This document shows positions 34,034-42,226 of a stretch of DNA of 64,000 nucleotides, one piece after another (position 1 is the first letter of the stretch; each line of letters begins with the position of its first letter). Made by a program: the position numbers and the translations under genes. This stretch comes from an uncultured Lachnospiraceae bacterium. Lineage in GTDB: Bacteria; Bacillota; Clostridia; Lachnospirales; Lachnospiraceae. The stretch is taken from NCBI GenBank assembly GCA_910587765.1, contig CAJUNR010000001.1, forward strand, positions 94,159-158,158, written 5' to 3'. The notes beneath the pieces were generated by a model. It was not told where the DNA came from. It searched no databases and saw nothing but the letters and a program-made list of their open reading frames with translations.

Positions 34034-35050
34034 TCAATGTGTTCCGGATGTTTTTGCATCGTTTGGGAACCGAATGAGAAATACCGCCCCGCCCTGCGGA
34101 TGGTTCCGCGCGCGGACCGTCCCTCCCAACCCGGTGATGATGGATTTGCTGAGCGCCAGTCCGATTCCGTATCCGGAAGTCTTCGTATCCTTTCCCCGGT
34201 AAAACCGTTCAAACAGACGGTACGTCTCATCCTCGTCAAAGCCGGGTCCGCTGTCATGGATCCGCAGGCCGGTAAACAGCGGCGTGTCCTCGCAGACGAT
34301 TTCGATGGTTCCGTGATCGCCGGCGCTCTCCATACAGTTTTTCACAATGTTCTGAACCGCCTGCGCGAGCCAGTCCGCATCCCCCTCGATACAGACGGCG
34401 TCCGGTATCTCGGTCCGTACGGTGACGTCATGCAGATCCATGGGAATCCTGAGCGGATAAAGCGCCGCATCAAGGAGCGCTTTTACCTCCACCGGCTCCC
34501 TGCGGAAGACGACGATGCCCGCATCGAGGCGCGACAGCTTCAGAAGAGAGGTGATCAGGCTGTCCACACGCGCCAGCAGGTCCTCCATCTCCATAAAAAG
34601 TTCTTTTCGCCGCTCTCCTTCCGGATTTCCTTCCAGCAGGGACAGGATCAGATTGACGGACGTGAGCGGCGTGCGGAGCTGATGGGCGATATCCGCCAGC
34701 GAATCCGCCAGATGCTCCTTCTCCTTTTGAAGCGCCCGGTTCTGTTCCCGGATCCGCAGTGTCATCTTTCCGATCTCGCTCTGCAGAATCGACAGCTCCC
34801 CTTCCTCCTCTTCCGCCACATACAGGCGTTCCTGATCGTGAAGCACCTGATCGATCTGCTCGGACATCCGGGCAATTCTCCGGTATCGTTCTCTGATAAG
34901 CGAGAAAAAAGCCGCCCCGTAACAGGCGGCCGGTATCAGGAACAGCGCTCCCGCCGCCGGAGTGATCAGAAACGCTCCCGCCGCTGCGGCCGCCGCGGTT
35001 ATGATCAGAAACAGTCCCGCAAACTGCCGGATTTCTCTATTTCGCAGCAT
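34034..35050 (-). CDS. Sensor histidine kinase, OmpR-partner type
   Basis: 338 residues. Two close membrane helices at about 12-50 with almost no extracellular loop, an internal linker, HisKA with the phosphorylated His in DIAHQLRTPLTSV, and an ATPase domain with IVKNCMES, DSGPGFDEDE and GYGIGLALS. The lack of a sensor domain is typical of intramembrane-sensing kinases working with peptide-sensing ABC exporters. Overlaps the response regulator gene by 14 bases. Lies just after the ABC exporter at 35.9-39.2 kb. Confidence 0.94.
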   Translation of the reverse strand: MLRNREIRQFAGLFLIITAAAAAAGAFLITPAAGALFLIPAACYGAAFFSLIRERYRRIARMSEQIDQVLHDQERLYVAEEEEGELSILQSEIGKMTLRIREQNRALQKEKEHLADSLADIAHQLRTPLTSVNLILSLLEGNPEGERRKELFMEMEDLLARVDSLITSLLKLSRLDAGIVVFRREPVEVKALLDAALYPLRIPMDLHDVTVRTEIPDAVCIEGDADWLAQAVQNIVKNCMESAGDHGTIEIVCEDTPLFTGLRIHDSGPGFDEDETYRLFERFYRGKDTKTSGYGIGLALSKSIITGLGGTVRARNHPQGGAVFLIRFPNDAKTSGTH

Positions 35051-35723
35051 CGTTCCCTCCCAGCCGGTATCCGATCCCCCGCACCGTGCGGATGATGGCC
35101 GGGCTGGCCGGATCGTCCTCGATCTTTTCCCGCAGACGCTTGATGTATACCGTGAGTGTATTGTCGTTGACGTATTCTCCGGCCGCGTCCCACAGTTCCC
35201 CCAGCAGACGGTCTCTGGTGATCACACTGCCGGGACTGGATGCGAAGATCAACAGCAGCCGGTATTCCAGCGCGGAGAGGAAGATTTCCTTCCCGTTCTT
35301 TTTCACCAGCCCGCTTCCGGTATCCACCGAAAGGCCGCAGACCTCTGTAACACCGGAGCCTGCACCCGACTTTCGCAGAGCCGCCTGAATTCTTGCGACC
35401 AGCTCCCGGGGGCGGAACGGTTTGATGATATAATCGTCCGCCCCCATGTTCAGTCCGGTCACCACGCTCGCCTCATCGCCGGACGCCGTCAGAAAGATCA
35501 CCGGAATGTTCTGCAACTGCCGGATCTCCGTGCACACCGCAAAGCCATTGCCGTCGGGCAGGGAGAGATCCACCAGCGCCAGGTCGTAGCGCGCTTTTTC
35601 CAGCATGGACGAAGCCTCCGCCTGACCGGAGGCGCGGGAGACTCCATACCCCTCCGCCTGCAGCAGAAAGGTCAGGTTTTTCGCAATCTCGCTGTCGTCT
35701 TCTACTAAAAATATCTGTTTCAT
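35037..35723 (-). CDS. OmpR/PhoB-family response regulator
   Basis: 228 residues from the ATG MKQIFLVEDD. Receiver with Asp52 in LALVDLSLPDGNG and Lys in IIKPFRPRE, then a winged-helix output domain (ILFASSPGSVITRDRLLGEL; VNDNTLTVYIKRLREKIEDD as separate motifs). It probably controls the adjacent FtsX-type exporter. Upstream is the dyad TGATAA-CAGT-TTATCA (35752-35767). Confidence 0.94.
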   Translation of the reverse strand: MKQIFLVEDDSEIAKNLTFLLQAEGYGVSRASGQAEASSMLEKARYDLALVDLSLPDGNGFAVCTEIRQLQNIPVIFLTASGDEASVVTGLNMGADDYIIKPFRPRELVARIQAALRKSGAGSGVTEVCGLSVDTGSGLVKKNGKEIFLSALEYRLLLIFASSPGSVITRDRLLGELWDAAGEYVNDNTLTVYIKRLREKIEDDPASPAIIRTVRGIGYRLGGNDAAK

Positions 35724-35751
35724 TCTTGTTTCCAGTCCCTTTCCTCTTAAC

Positions 35752-35767
35752 TGATAACAGTTTATCA
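35752..35767. promoter_or_regulatory. Short inverted repeat before the response regulator gene
   Basis: TGATAA and TTATCA flank CAGT, about 30 bases before the response regulator start. It could be an operator or part of the promoter; it is short, so confidence is low. Confidence 0.3.
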
Positions 35768-35881
35768 CAAAACATGGCGTCCCACTACCCGCGTCGGCAG
35801 ATTTTTTCTGTCGATATTTTTTTGTATCTGGAAAGGGGCTTTTTTCAGAGCACTATCTCCTGATTCTCACACTTATAAGGC

Positions 35882-38530
35882 CTATCCCTGCTCGCTCTCC
35901 CGCAGCCGCTCCACGATGCTCTTTCGTTCCACATCCCGGCAGGCAAGCGCCGGCGTCAGGACGGCCGTCAGCAGAAGCACCGGCAGGATGATCACAAACG
36001 GCAGGATCCGGAAATGATATTCAAAAAACAAGATCACATGGTTCAGGGCTCTGAGGACAGCCCAGGACAGCACGCTTCCCGCGGCAAAGCCGATCACGCA
36101 GGAGATGCCGATGTAGATGATCCCTTCCCAGATCAGCGTCTGCAAAAGCTGGCTGCCGGTCATGCCGATGCTCTGCAGCATGGCAAACTCCCGCCTTCTG
36201 GAGAGGATCGCCGTGACCATGGCATTGATGAAATTCAGGATTCCGATCAGGGCGATCACCGCCGCAAGGAAGATGCCGATGGTCGCGATCACCGTCACCA
36301 TGTTCTCAAATTCTTCTTTCAGAGACGCCTTCGTCACATAACCCATCTGCGGGTTCTGATCCGTATACGCTTTCACCGCCTCCTCAAAGGCCGCCTGCGC
36401 TTCCTCTTCCACCTGATAGGAGACCGCGAAGCAATGGGTTCCGTCAAGATCCATCCCCAGTTCCGGCAAAGGCAGCACCAGATCGCAGCCGTTGGCGGAA
36501 TACCGGTGAAGATTCATGCTGTAGGGAATCTCCACAATCGCCATCACCTCATATTCTTTCTCCGCAAGGTTCTCCCAGACCACGTCAATGGTCTCCCCGG
36601 ATTCATCCTTGATTTCCCGGAAGGTGGAATCCTCCGTACAGTATTCCAGCGTCACACGGTCGCCCGGATGATACACATGTTCTTCGGCAGGAAGATAGTC
36701 GTTCCCCAGAATCTGCGCCAGCAGCACGTAGTCTCCTGTCAGAAACCGCTCCGCGTCCAGCGTCCCGTCCAGGACGTTCAGATTCTGCAGCAGCTCTTCG
36801 CTGTATCCGTAGCAGTAGCCGCCAATAGGACTTTCCCCCCGCAGCATCTGCTCCAGCGCGTTCACCGACCAGGCATCGCGCCTCAGTCTGCCCGCTTCAT
36901 CCAGTTCCTTCAGGCGTTCCGCCGCCTGATCGTCGATCTGCAGAGCCGTCTGAAAGCGGAGCCACATCTCCGTCCTGCTTTTAATCCCCTCCTGTCCGTC
37001 CGCCAGTGACAGAAACTCCGGCTCGATATCAACATCCGAACTTCTGCCATTGCCGGTGACATTGATACTGCCAAGCAGAAAGTCTCCCGCGATCCTCTGT
37101 TCCATAAACCGGTCGATCCGGAAGCTGCCCACCGCGGTCATCACAAGCGCCAGCAGAAGGATGCTGAAGGAAATCGCCGTAATCACAACGGCTGCGGTCC
37201 GTCTGTTTCTCCCGAGATTGGCCCACGCCATGGACGCGGCGCGGAAACGGCCGGTCTGTCTTTCCTTTTTCCTTTTACGGCCCGTTTTTCCCATCTTTGC
37301 GGATTCCGTATACCGGAGCGCTTCCATAGGAGAGACATTGCCGGCGATCCTGCCCGGCCTGCGGCAGCTTAAATATACGGTCAGCGCCGAGAATCCTGCG
37401 CCGAACGCCAGAATCCACGGGTCGAACTTCAATTCGATCTCCATCCCGCCGTAGTCCGAGAAACTCAGCGCAAAGGGCAGCGCCAGCTTCCCGATGCCGT
37501 ATCCGACCAGCAGTCCGACAGGTATCCCGATCAGAGAGAGCAGAAGCGCCTGCCGCCTGACCAGCCTGCGGATCTGTCTCTTCGTCGTACCGATCGTCTT
37601 CAGCAGTCCGTAAAACCGGATGTCGCTGATGACCGAAATCTGAAAAATATTATAGATAATCAGATATCCGGTGATCAGGATGGCAGACACCGCGGCGGAC
37701 AGAAGCGCCAGCGTCAGGGGATCTGCCGATTCCACACGGTTACTCATATACGCCCAGTTCACGCCGTAAGCCAGCTCCGTTTCCGGTTCGTACCCGGCAT
37801 TGCGGATGACCGTCTGTATCTTTTCTTCCAAATTGGAGGCAGTTTCAAAATAAAAATTGCCGGCCAGAAGCCCTGCGCCACTGTCTTCCGGATGCGTTTC
37901 CTGCCATTCCAGAAAATCCTCATCCGTCAGGGAGCCTTTCAGCTTCTGCCAGCAGCTTTCCGACACGAAAAGTTCGCTGGCATGCGCCACATAATCCCCC
38001 TGATACCAGCCGCACACGGTAAATTCCTCCTCTATCGTCCTGCCCATAAAGGAAAAGGTAAGCGGAATCTTTTCTCCCAGTGCGCAGGGCCTCCCCAGTT
38101 CCTCCAGAATAAAAGTATCCACAATAATCTCATCCTCTTTTACCGGCATGCGCCCTTCTTCCAGCGTAATAAACCAGTCCGGCAGCGCGCTCTCCTCCGG
38201 CGTATACCGAATCTCCGCCTGACGTTCCAGAATGTTGTCCGCCGTACCGATAAAGATGTTATAGCTGCTCTTTTTCACCAGAGGATCGGCAGCGACTCTC
38301 TCATACTGTTCCATCGTCGCCGCTTTCAGCCCCGCGTGGAATTTTCCGCCCACCTCCCGCATGGTATTTTCCTGCGCCGCCTGCATGGCGCCGCCGGTCA
38401 GGGAAAAGACCGCCGTAAACAGAACGCCGCTCAAAGCGATGGCCGCCGCCGCAAATACATTTCTCATCCGATTCGTACGCATGCAGCGGCCGGATAATCT
38501 GCGGATAACCGCGCCGTTGTTGTTTTTCAT
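35882..38530 (-). CDS. FtsX-family ABC transporter permease
   Basis: 882 residues, same double-FtsX layout as the permease at 28408: N-terminal helix (NVFAAAAIALSGVLFTAVF), extracellular domain, first three-helix block (about 285-400), central helix (TAAVVITAISFSILLLALVM), second extracellular part and C-terminal helices. It overlaps the ATPase end by four bases. A two-component system lies on each side of the ABC pair in the same direction, suggesting control by a sensed antimicrobial or cell-envelope signal. Confidence 0.92.
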   Translation of the reverse strand: MKNNNGAVIRRLSGRCMRTNRMRNVFAAAAIALSGVLFTAVFSLTGGAMQAAQENTMREVGGKFHAGLKAATMEQYERVAADPLVKKSSYNIFIGTADNILERQAEIRYTPEESALPDWFITLEEGRMPVKEDEIIVDTFILEELGRPCALGEKIPLTFSFMGRTIEEEFTVCGWYQGDYVAHASELFVSESCWQKLKGSLTDEDFLEWQETHPEDSGAGLLAGNFYFETASNLEEKIQTVIRNAGYEPETELAYGVNWAYMSNRVESADPLTLALLSAAVSAILITGYLIIYNIFQISVISDIRFYGLLKTIGTTKRQIRRLVRRQALLLSLIGIPVGLLVGYGIGKLALPFALSFSDYGGMEIELKFDPWILAFGAGFSALTVYLSCRRPGRIAGNVSPMEALRYTESAKMGKTGRKRKKERQTGRFRAASMAWANLGRNRRTAAVVITAISFSILLLALVMTAVGSFRIDRFMEQRIAGDFLLGSINVTGNGRSSDVDIEPEFLSLADGQEGIKSRTEMWLRFQTALQIDDQAAERLKELDEAGRLRRDAWSVNALEQMLRGESPIGGYCYGYSEELLQNLNVLDGTLDAERFLTGDYVLLAQILGNDYLPAEEHVYHPGDRVTLEYCTEDSTFREIKDESGETIDVVWENLAEKEYEVMAIVEIPYSMNLHRYSANGCDLVLPLPELGMDLDGTHCFAVSYQVEEEAQAAFEEAVKAYTDQNPQMGYVTKASLKEEFENMVTVIATIGIFLAAVIALIGILNFINAMVTAILSRRREFAMLQSIGMTGSQLLQTLIWEGIIYIGISCVIGFAAGSVLSWAVLRALNHVILFFEYHFRILPFVIILPVLLLTAVLTPALACRDVERKSIVERLRESEQG

Positions 38531-39231
38531 GCGCGCACCTCCCCGTCCCCTGTACGGCTGCGGTCGCTGACGATCCTGCCGTCCTCAATGTGGATGACCC
38601 GGTCGCAGAGCTGCGCCAGCGCCTCGTTGTGAGTGATCATCACGATCGTCTGATGGAACTGTCCGCCGGTCAGTTTCAGAAGCCCCAGAACCTCCTGCGT
38701 CGTCCTGCTGTCCAGATTCCCGGTCGGCTCGTCGGCCAGGAGGATGGCCGGCTTGGTCACCAGCGCCCGGGCGATGGCAACCCGCTGCTGCTGACCGCCG
38801 GAGAGCTGTCCCGGAAGATCCAAAAGCCGCTCCTCCAGCCCCAGCGTTCGCACGATTTTCTGCAGGAAGGCTTCGTCCGCACGCCTTCCGTCCAGCTCCA
38901 GCGGAAGCAGGATATTTTCCCGAACGCTCAAAATCGGCACCAGATTGTAATTCTGGAACACAAAACCGATCTGCCGCCTCCGGAAGATCGTCAGATCATT
39001 TTCATTCAGTTCAAAAATCTTCCTGCCCGCGACCGTCACCGTGCCGGACGTGGCGTAATCCAGTCCTCCCAGCATGTGCAGAAGCGTGGATTTTCCCGAA
39101 CCGGAAGTCCCCACCACCGCGATGAACTCCCCTTCTTCAATCCGCAGATTCACACCGTCCAGGGCTTTCACCTGCAGGGCGCCGCTTCCGTAGTATTTCT
39201 TCAGATCCTTTGTCTCCAGAATCGCTTTCAT
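38527..39231 (-). CDS. ABC transporter ATP-binding protein, MacB/LolD type
   Basis: 234 residues from the ATG after GGAGGAGG; an ATG six codons upstream would overlap that site. Walker A GTSGSGKST, Q-loop FQNYNLVP, signature LSGGQQQRVAIARAL, Walker B ILLADEPTGNLD, switch VMITHNE. Partner of the double-FtsX permease with a four-base overlap. 110 bases downstream of the second kinase gene. Confidence 0.95.
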   Translation of the reverse strand: MKAILETKDLKKYYGSGALQVKALDGVNLRIEEGEFIAVVGTSGSGKSTLLHMLGGLDYATSGTVTVAGRKIFELNENDLTIFRRRQIGFVFQNYNLVPILSVRENILLPLELDGRRADEAFLQKIVRTLGLEERLLDLPGQLSGGQQQRVAIARALVTKPAILLADEPTGNLDSRTTQEVLGLLKLTGGQFHQTIVMITHNEALAQLCDRVIHIEDGRIVSDRSRTGDGEVRA

Positions 39232-39342
39232 ATGATTCCTCCTCCTCACCAGTGGATATACTCTTATTTTATCCGCCGGTTCTTACCGGATCCTGACAGG
39301 AGGAGAAAAAGATGTGACAGTTTTGTCAGAAACTGCTTTTGC

Positions 39343-40284
39343 TCATGCCTCATTCAGCAGGAACAGAGAAAAGCAGCTTCCCTCGCCGACTCTGGAGGAC
39401 ACCGTAATGTATCCTTTCTCGCACCGCAGGATCAGCTGCGCCAGATACAGGCCCAGACCGCTCCCTTCCTGCTGCTCCACCTCTTTTCCGCGGTAAAACC
39501 GCCGGAAGATCCGGTTGAACTCGCTTTTTGCAATGCCGATACCTTCGTCCTGAATCTGAATCTTCGTATAAAGCTCCAGCCGGACCAGCGAAAGCCGGAT
39601 ACAGCTTCCCGGAGGAGAATATTTGACTGCATTTTCCAGAATGTTGGACATGGCTTCCGCCGTCCATTTCGGGTTGTGACAGAGCTTCACATCCCGGAAC
39701 TCTTCTACGATCAGCTCGATCCCTTTGGCGGACGCCTGCGCATAGACAGCGCTGACCGCCCGCGCGATCGTCGCCTTGATTCCCGTATACGCAGCCTCAA
39801 ATTGAATCATGCCGTTTTCCAGCCGGGACGCTTTCAGAAGAGCCGCCATCAGCCACTGCATTTTATCCGCCTGGTTTCTGGTATGCTTCAGAAATTCGAT
39901 TCTCTGCTCCTCCTCAAGCTCCGGGTCCTGCAGAAGCTCCGTATTCATGACGATATTGGCCAGCGGCGTCTTGAGCTGATGCGAAAGGTCTGAGATCAGC
40001 TCCATGACCTGATCTCTCTCCCCTGTCGCCTGCCGTTCCCGAAAGCGCGCCGCCGCCAGAATCCGGCGGAGCTGACTGACCAAGCGTGATTCCCGCGTCT
40101 CCAGCACATCCGAAAAAACGCCGTCTTTCCCGGGATCCTCTTCGGAATCCCCCTGCCGGAAACTGTCCAGAATCTGGTCCAGCCGTTTCCACTGCCGCAG
40201 AAAATAAGCTGTGCCCAGTATGAGCACAGCCACGCACACGGTCAGACACACAGCCAGTATCAGAATGATTGTCTGCGCTGTCAT
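39343..40284 (-). CDS. Sensor histidine kinase, OmpR-partner type
   Basis: 313 residues from the ATG with GGAGG; its ATGA overlaps the response regulator stop. One N-terminal membrane helix (TIILILAVCLTVCVAVLIL), a linker, HisKA with His in ISDLSHQLKTPLANI, ATPase domain with NILENAVKYS, DEGIGI and GSGLGLYLA. No sensor domain is visible. Together with the regulator it probably responds to a signal relayed by, or protects against a compound removed by, the ABC exporter encoded next. Confidence 0.94.
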   Translation of the reverse strand: MTAQTIILILAVCLTVCVAVLILGTAYFLRQWKRLDQILDSFRQGDSEEDPGKDGVFSDVLETRESRLVSQLRRILAAARFRERQATGERDQVMELISDLSHQLKTPLANIVMNTELLQDPELEEEQRIEFLKHTRNQADKMQWLMAALLKASRLENGMIQFEAAYTGIKATIARAVSAVYAQASAKGIELIVEEFRDVKLCHNPKWTAEAMSNILENAVKYSPPGSCIRLSLVRLELYTKIQIQDEGIGIAKSEFNRIFRRFYRGKEVEQQEGSGLGLYLAQLILRCEKGYITVSSRVGEGSCFSLFLLNEA

Positions 40285-40964
40285 GCGTCCTCCTTCCACA
40301 GATAACCGATCCCCTGAACCGTGCGGATCCGATCACGGCCCAGCTTTTTCCGCAGACGGCTGATGTTGACGGAAAGTGTATTTTCCTCCACATAGTTTCC
40401 CCCGGTATCCCAGATACGCTGCAGGATCTGTTCTTTCAAAAGCACCTGATTCTTGTTCTCCATCAGATAGTTAAGCAGCCGAAATTCCGTCCTGCCAAGC
40501 TCCAGCTCCCGCCCGTCCACAAACGCACGGAACGTCTTTAAGTCCAGTACCACGTCCCCGGATTCCAGCGTCCGCCCCGCCGAACCGCGTTCGGCCGCTT
40601 TTCTGTTCAAAATGTTTTTGAGCCGGAGTTTTAAGACAGAGACCGAGAAAGGTTTGGTAATATAATCGTCCGCCCCGCTCGTAAGCCCCATGATCTCGTC
40701 GGTCTCCAGATCCCGCGCCGTGAGCATCAGTATCACCGTCCCGGATCCCGCGCCCGGAGCGCTCCGTATTCTCCGGCAAAATTCCATGCCGTCTCCGTCC
40801 GGCAGATTCAGGTCCAGGATCACGGCATCAGGAGCCTCTTTTTCAAAAAGACGGTATCCTTCCTCCAGTGTCCCGGCGCCTGTCACTTCATAGCCTTCCT
40901 GCTCCAGCGCAAAAGAAATCCCGCGGTTAAGTCCCGTATCATCCTCTATAATCAGCAATTTCAT
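40281..40964 (-). CDS. OmpR/PhoB-family response regulator
   Basis: 227 residues. Receiver with Asp51 in AVILDLNLPDGDG and ITKPFSVS, then a winged-helix output domain (LLKEQILQRIWDTGGNYVEE). It starts 20 bases after the cysK stop with only a weak ribosome binding site, so expression may depend on read-through from cysK or an internal promoter. Confidence 0.94.
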   Translation of the reverse strand: MKLLIIEDDTGLNRGISFALEQEGYEVTGAGTLEEGYRLFEKEAPDAVILDLNLPDGDGMEFCRRIRSAPGAGSGTVILMLTARDLETDEIMGLTSGADDYITKPFSVSVLKLRLKNILNRKAAERGSAGRTLESGDVVLDLKTFRAFVDGRELELGRTEFRLLNYLMENKNQVLLKEQILQRIWDTGGNYVEENTLSVNISRLRKKLGRDRIRTVQGIGYLWKEDA

Positions 40965-40984
40965 GAATCGGTACCGCCGCGATG

Positions 40985-41926
40985 TTATTCGTTTTCAAAA
41001 AGCGGCGTGGAAAAATAACGCTCCGCCGTATCCGGCAGCACCGTCACCACCGTCTTCCCCTTCCCCAGCTTCTTCGCCAGTTTCAGAGCCGCCGCCACAT
41101 TGGTCCCGCTGGAGATTCCGCACATGATTCCTTCCAGCCTCGCCAGGTCCTTCGCAGTCTGAATCGCTTCCTCATCGGTCACAATATACACATCGTCATA
41201 AATGTTCTGATTCAGGTTCTCCGGAATCAGCCCGTCGCCGATCCCCATCTGCAGATGGGTCCCGATGGTTCCGCCGGCCAGAATCGCCGCGTTCTCCGGT
41301 TCCACCGCCCAGATGACGATGTCCGGATTCTGCGCCTTCAGCACTTCTCCGATTCCGCTGATCGTTCCTCCGGTCCCGATTCCGGAACAGAAGCCGTGAA
41401 TCGGGCCTGCCACCTGCTCCATGATCTCCAGACCGGTATGGTGCTTATGCACCATGGGATTGGCGGGATTCTCAAACTGCTGGGGCACATAGACTTTGGG
41501 ATCTTCCTCTGCCATCCGCATGGCGATGGCCAGACACTCGTCAATGCAGTCGCCGATGTTTCCGGCATCGTGAACCAGAATGACCTCCGCCCCGTAGTGC
41601 CTTACGAGCTTCCGGCGTTCCTCACTGACCGAATCCGGCATGATGATCACCGTCCGATACCCCCGGACCGCCCCGATCAGCGCCAGACCGATGCCCTGAT
41701 TGCCGCTCGTGGGTTCCACGATGACGGTGTCCTCCTTGATCAGGCCTTCCTTTTCCGCCTGCAGAATCATATTGTACGCCGTTCTCGTCTTGATGGAGCC
41801 TCCTACGTTCAGTCCCTCGAATTTCACCAGCACCTCGGCGCTCTCCGGGTCCATATTCATCCGGTTGAGACGGATCATGGGCGTATGCCCGATGGCGTCC
41901 AGTACATTTTCGTATATCATAATCAT
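40985..41926 (-). CDS. cysK: Cysteine synthase (O-acetylserine sulfhydrylase)
   Basis: 313 residues (an ATG two codons in is also possible). Pyridoxal phosphate lysine Lys46 in LNVGGSIKTRTAYN, phosphate loop GIGTGGTISGIG and the substrate loop PTSGNQGIGLAL, where the usual Thr of TSGNTG is Gln. It makes L-cysteine from O-acetyl-L-serine and sulfide. The Gln substitution and the missing Asp after Lys (SIKTR rather than SVKDR) place it slightly off the classical enzyme, so a related sulfhydrylase activity is possible. Alone or at the head of the response regulator/kinase operon. Confidence 0.88.
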   Translation of the reverse strand: MIMIYENVLDAIGHTPMIRLNRMNMDPESAEVLVKFEGLNVGGSIKTRTAYNMILQAEKEGLIKEDTVIVEPTSGNQGIGLALIGAVRGYRTVIIMPDSVSEERRKLVRHYGAEVILVHDAGNIGDCIDECLAIAMRMAEEDPKVYVPQQFENPANPMVHKHHTGLEIMEQVAGPIHGFCSGIGTGGTISGIGEVLKAQNPDIVIWAVEPENAAILAGGTIGTHLQMGIGDGLIPENLNQNIYDDVYIVTDEEAIQTAKDLARLEGIMCGISSGTNVAAALKLAKKLGKGKTVVTVLPDTAERYFSTPLFENE

Positions 41927-42148
41927 TTTCCCCTTTCACTCTTCTCGCTAACGCTCATTATAGCACAATCCTGCCGGTATGGAAATCATCTTTTTCACGG
42001 TTGTTCCGTCTTGTTCCGTCTGCGCACTTGAAACAAAATCTTGCTCCATATATAATATAAAGAAAAGCAGAAAAGGGGACACAAGACGCTCCGGCAAGTC
42101 CCTGACTTTGCCGACAATCTTCCTCTGGGTGCCCGTATGCATTATAAA

Positions 42149-42193
42149 AATCCCCCCGGTACCGACAGAACTTCTGTCCGCACCGGGGGGATT
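42149..42193 (-). terminator. Strong terminator of the PFOR gene
   Basis: AATCCCCCCGGT (minus strand, 42193-42182) pairs exactly with ACCGGGGGGATT, with an inner stem GGACAG/CTGTC, then TTTTTA. It begins 34 bases after the PFOR stop. No gene was seen in the remaining 41927-42226 interval. Confidence 0.9.
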
Positions 42194-42226
42194 CTGTTAT
42201 CATCTACAAGCGGTTTTCAAACAATC

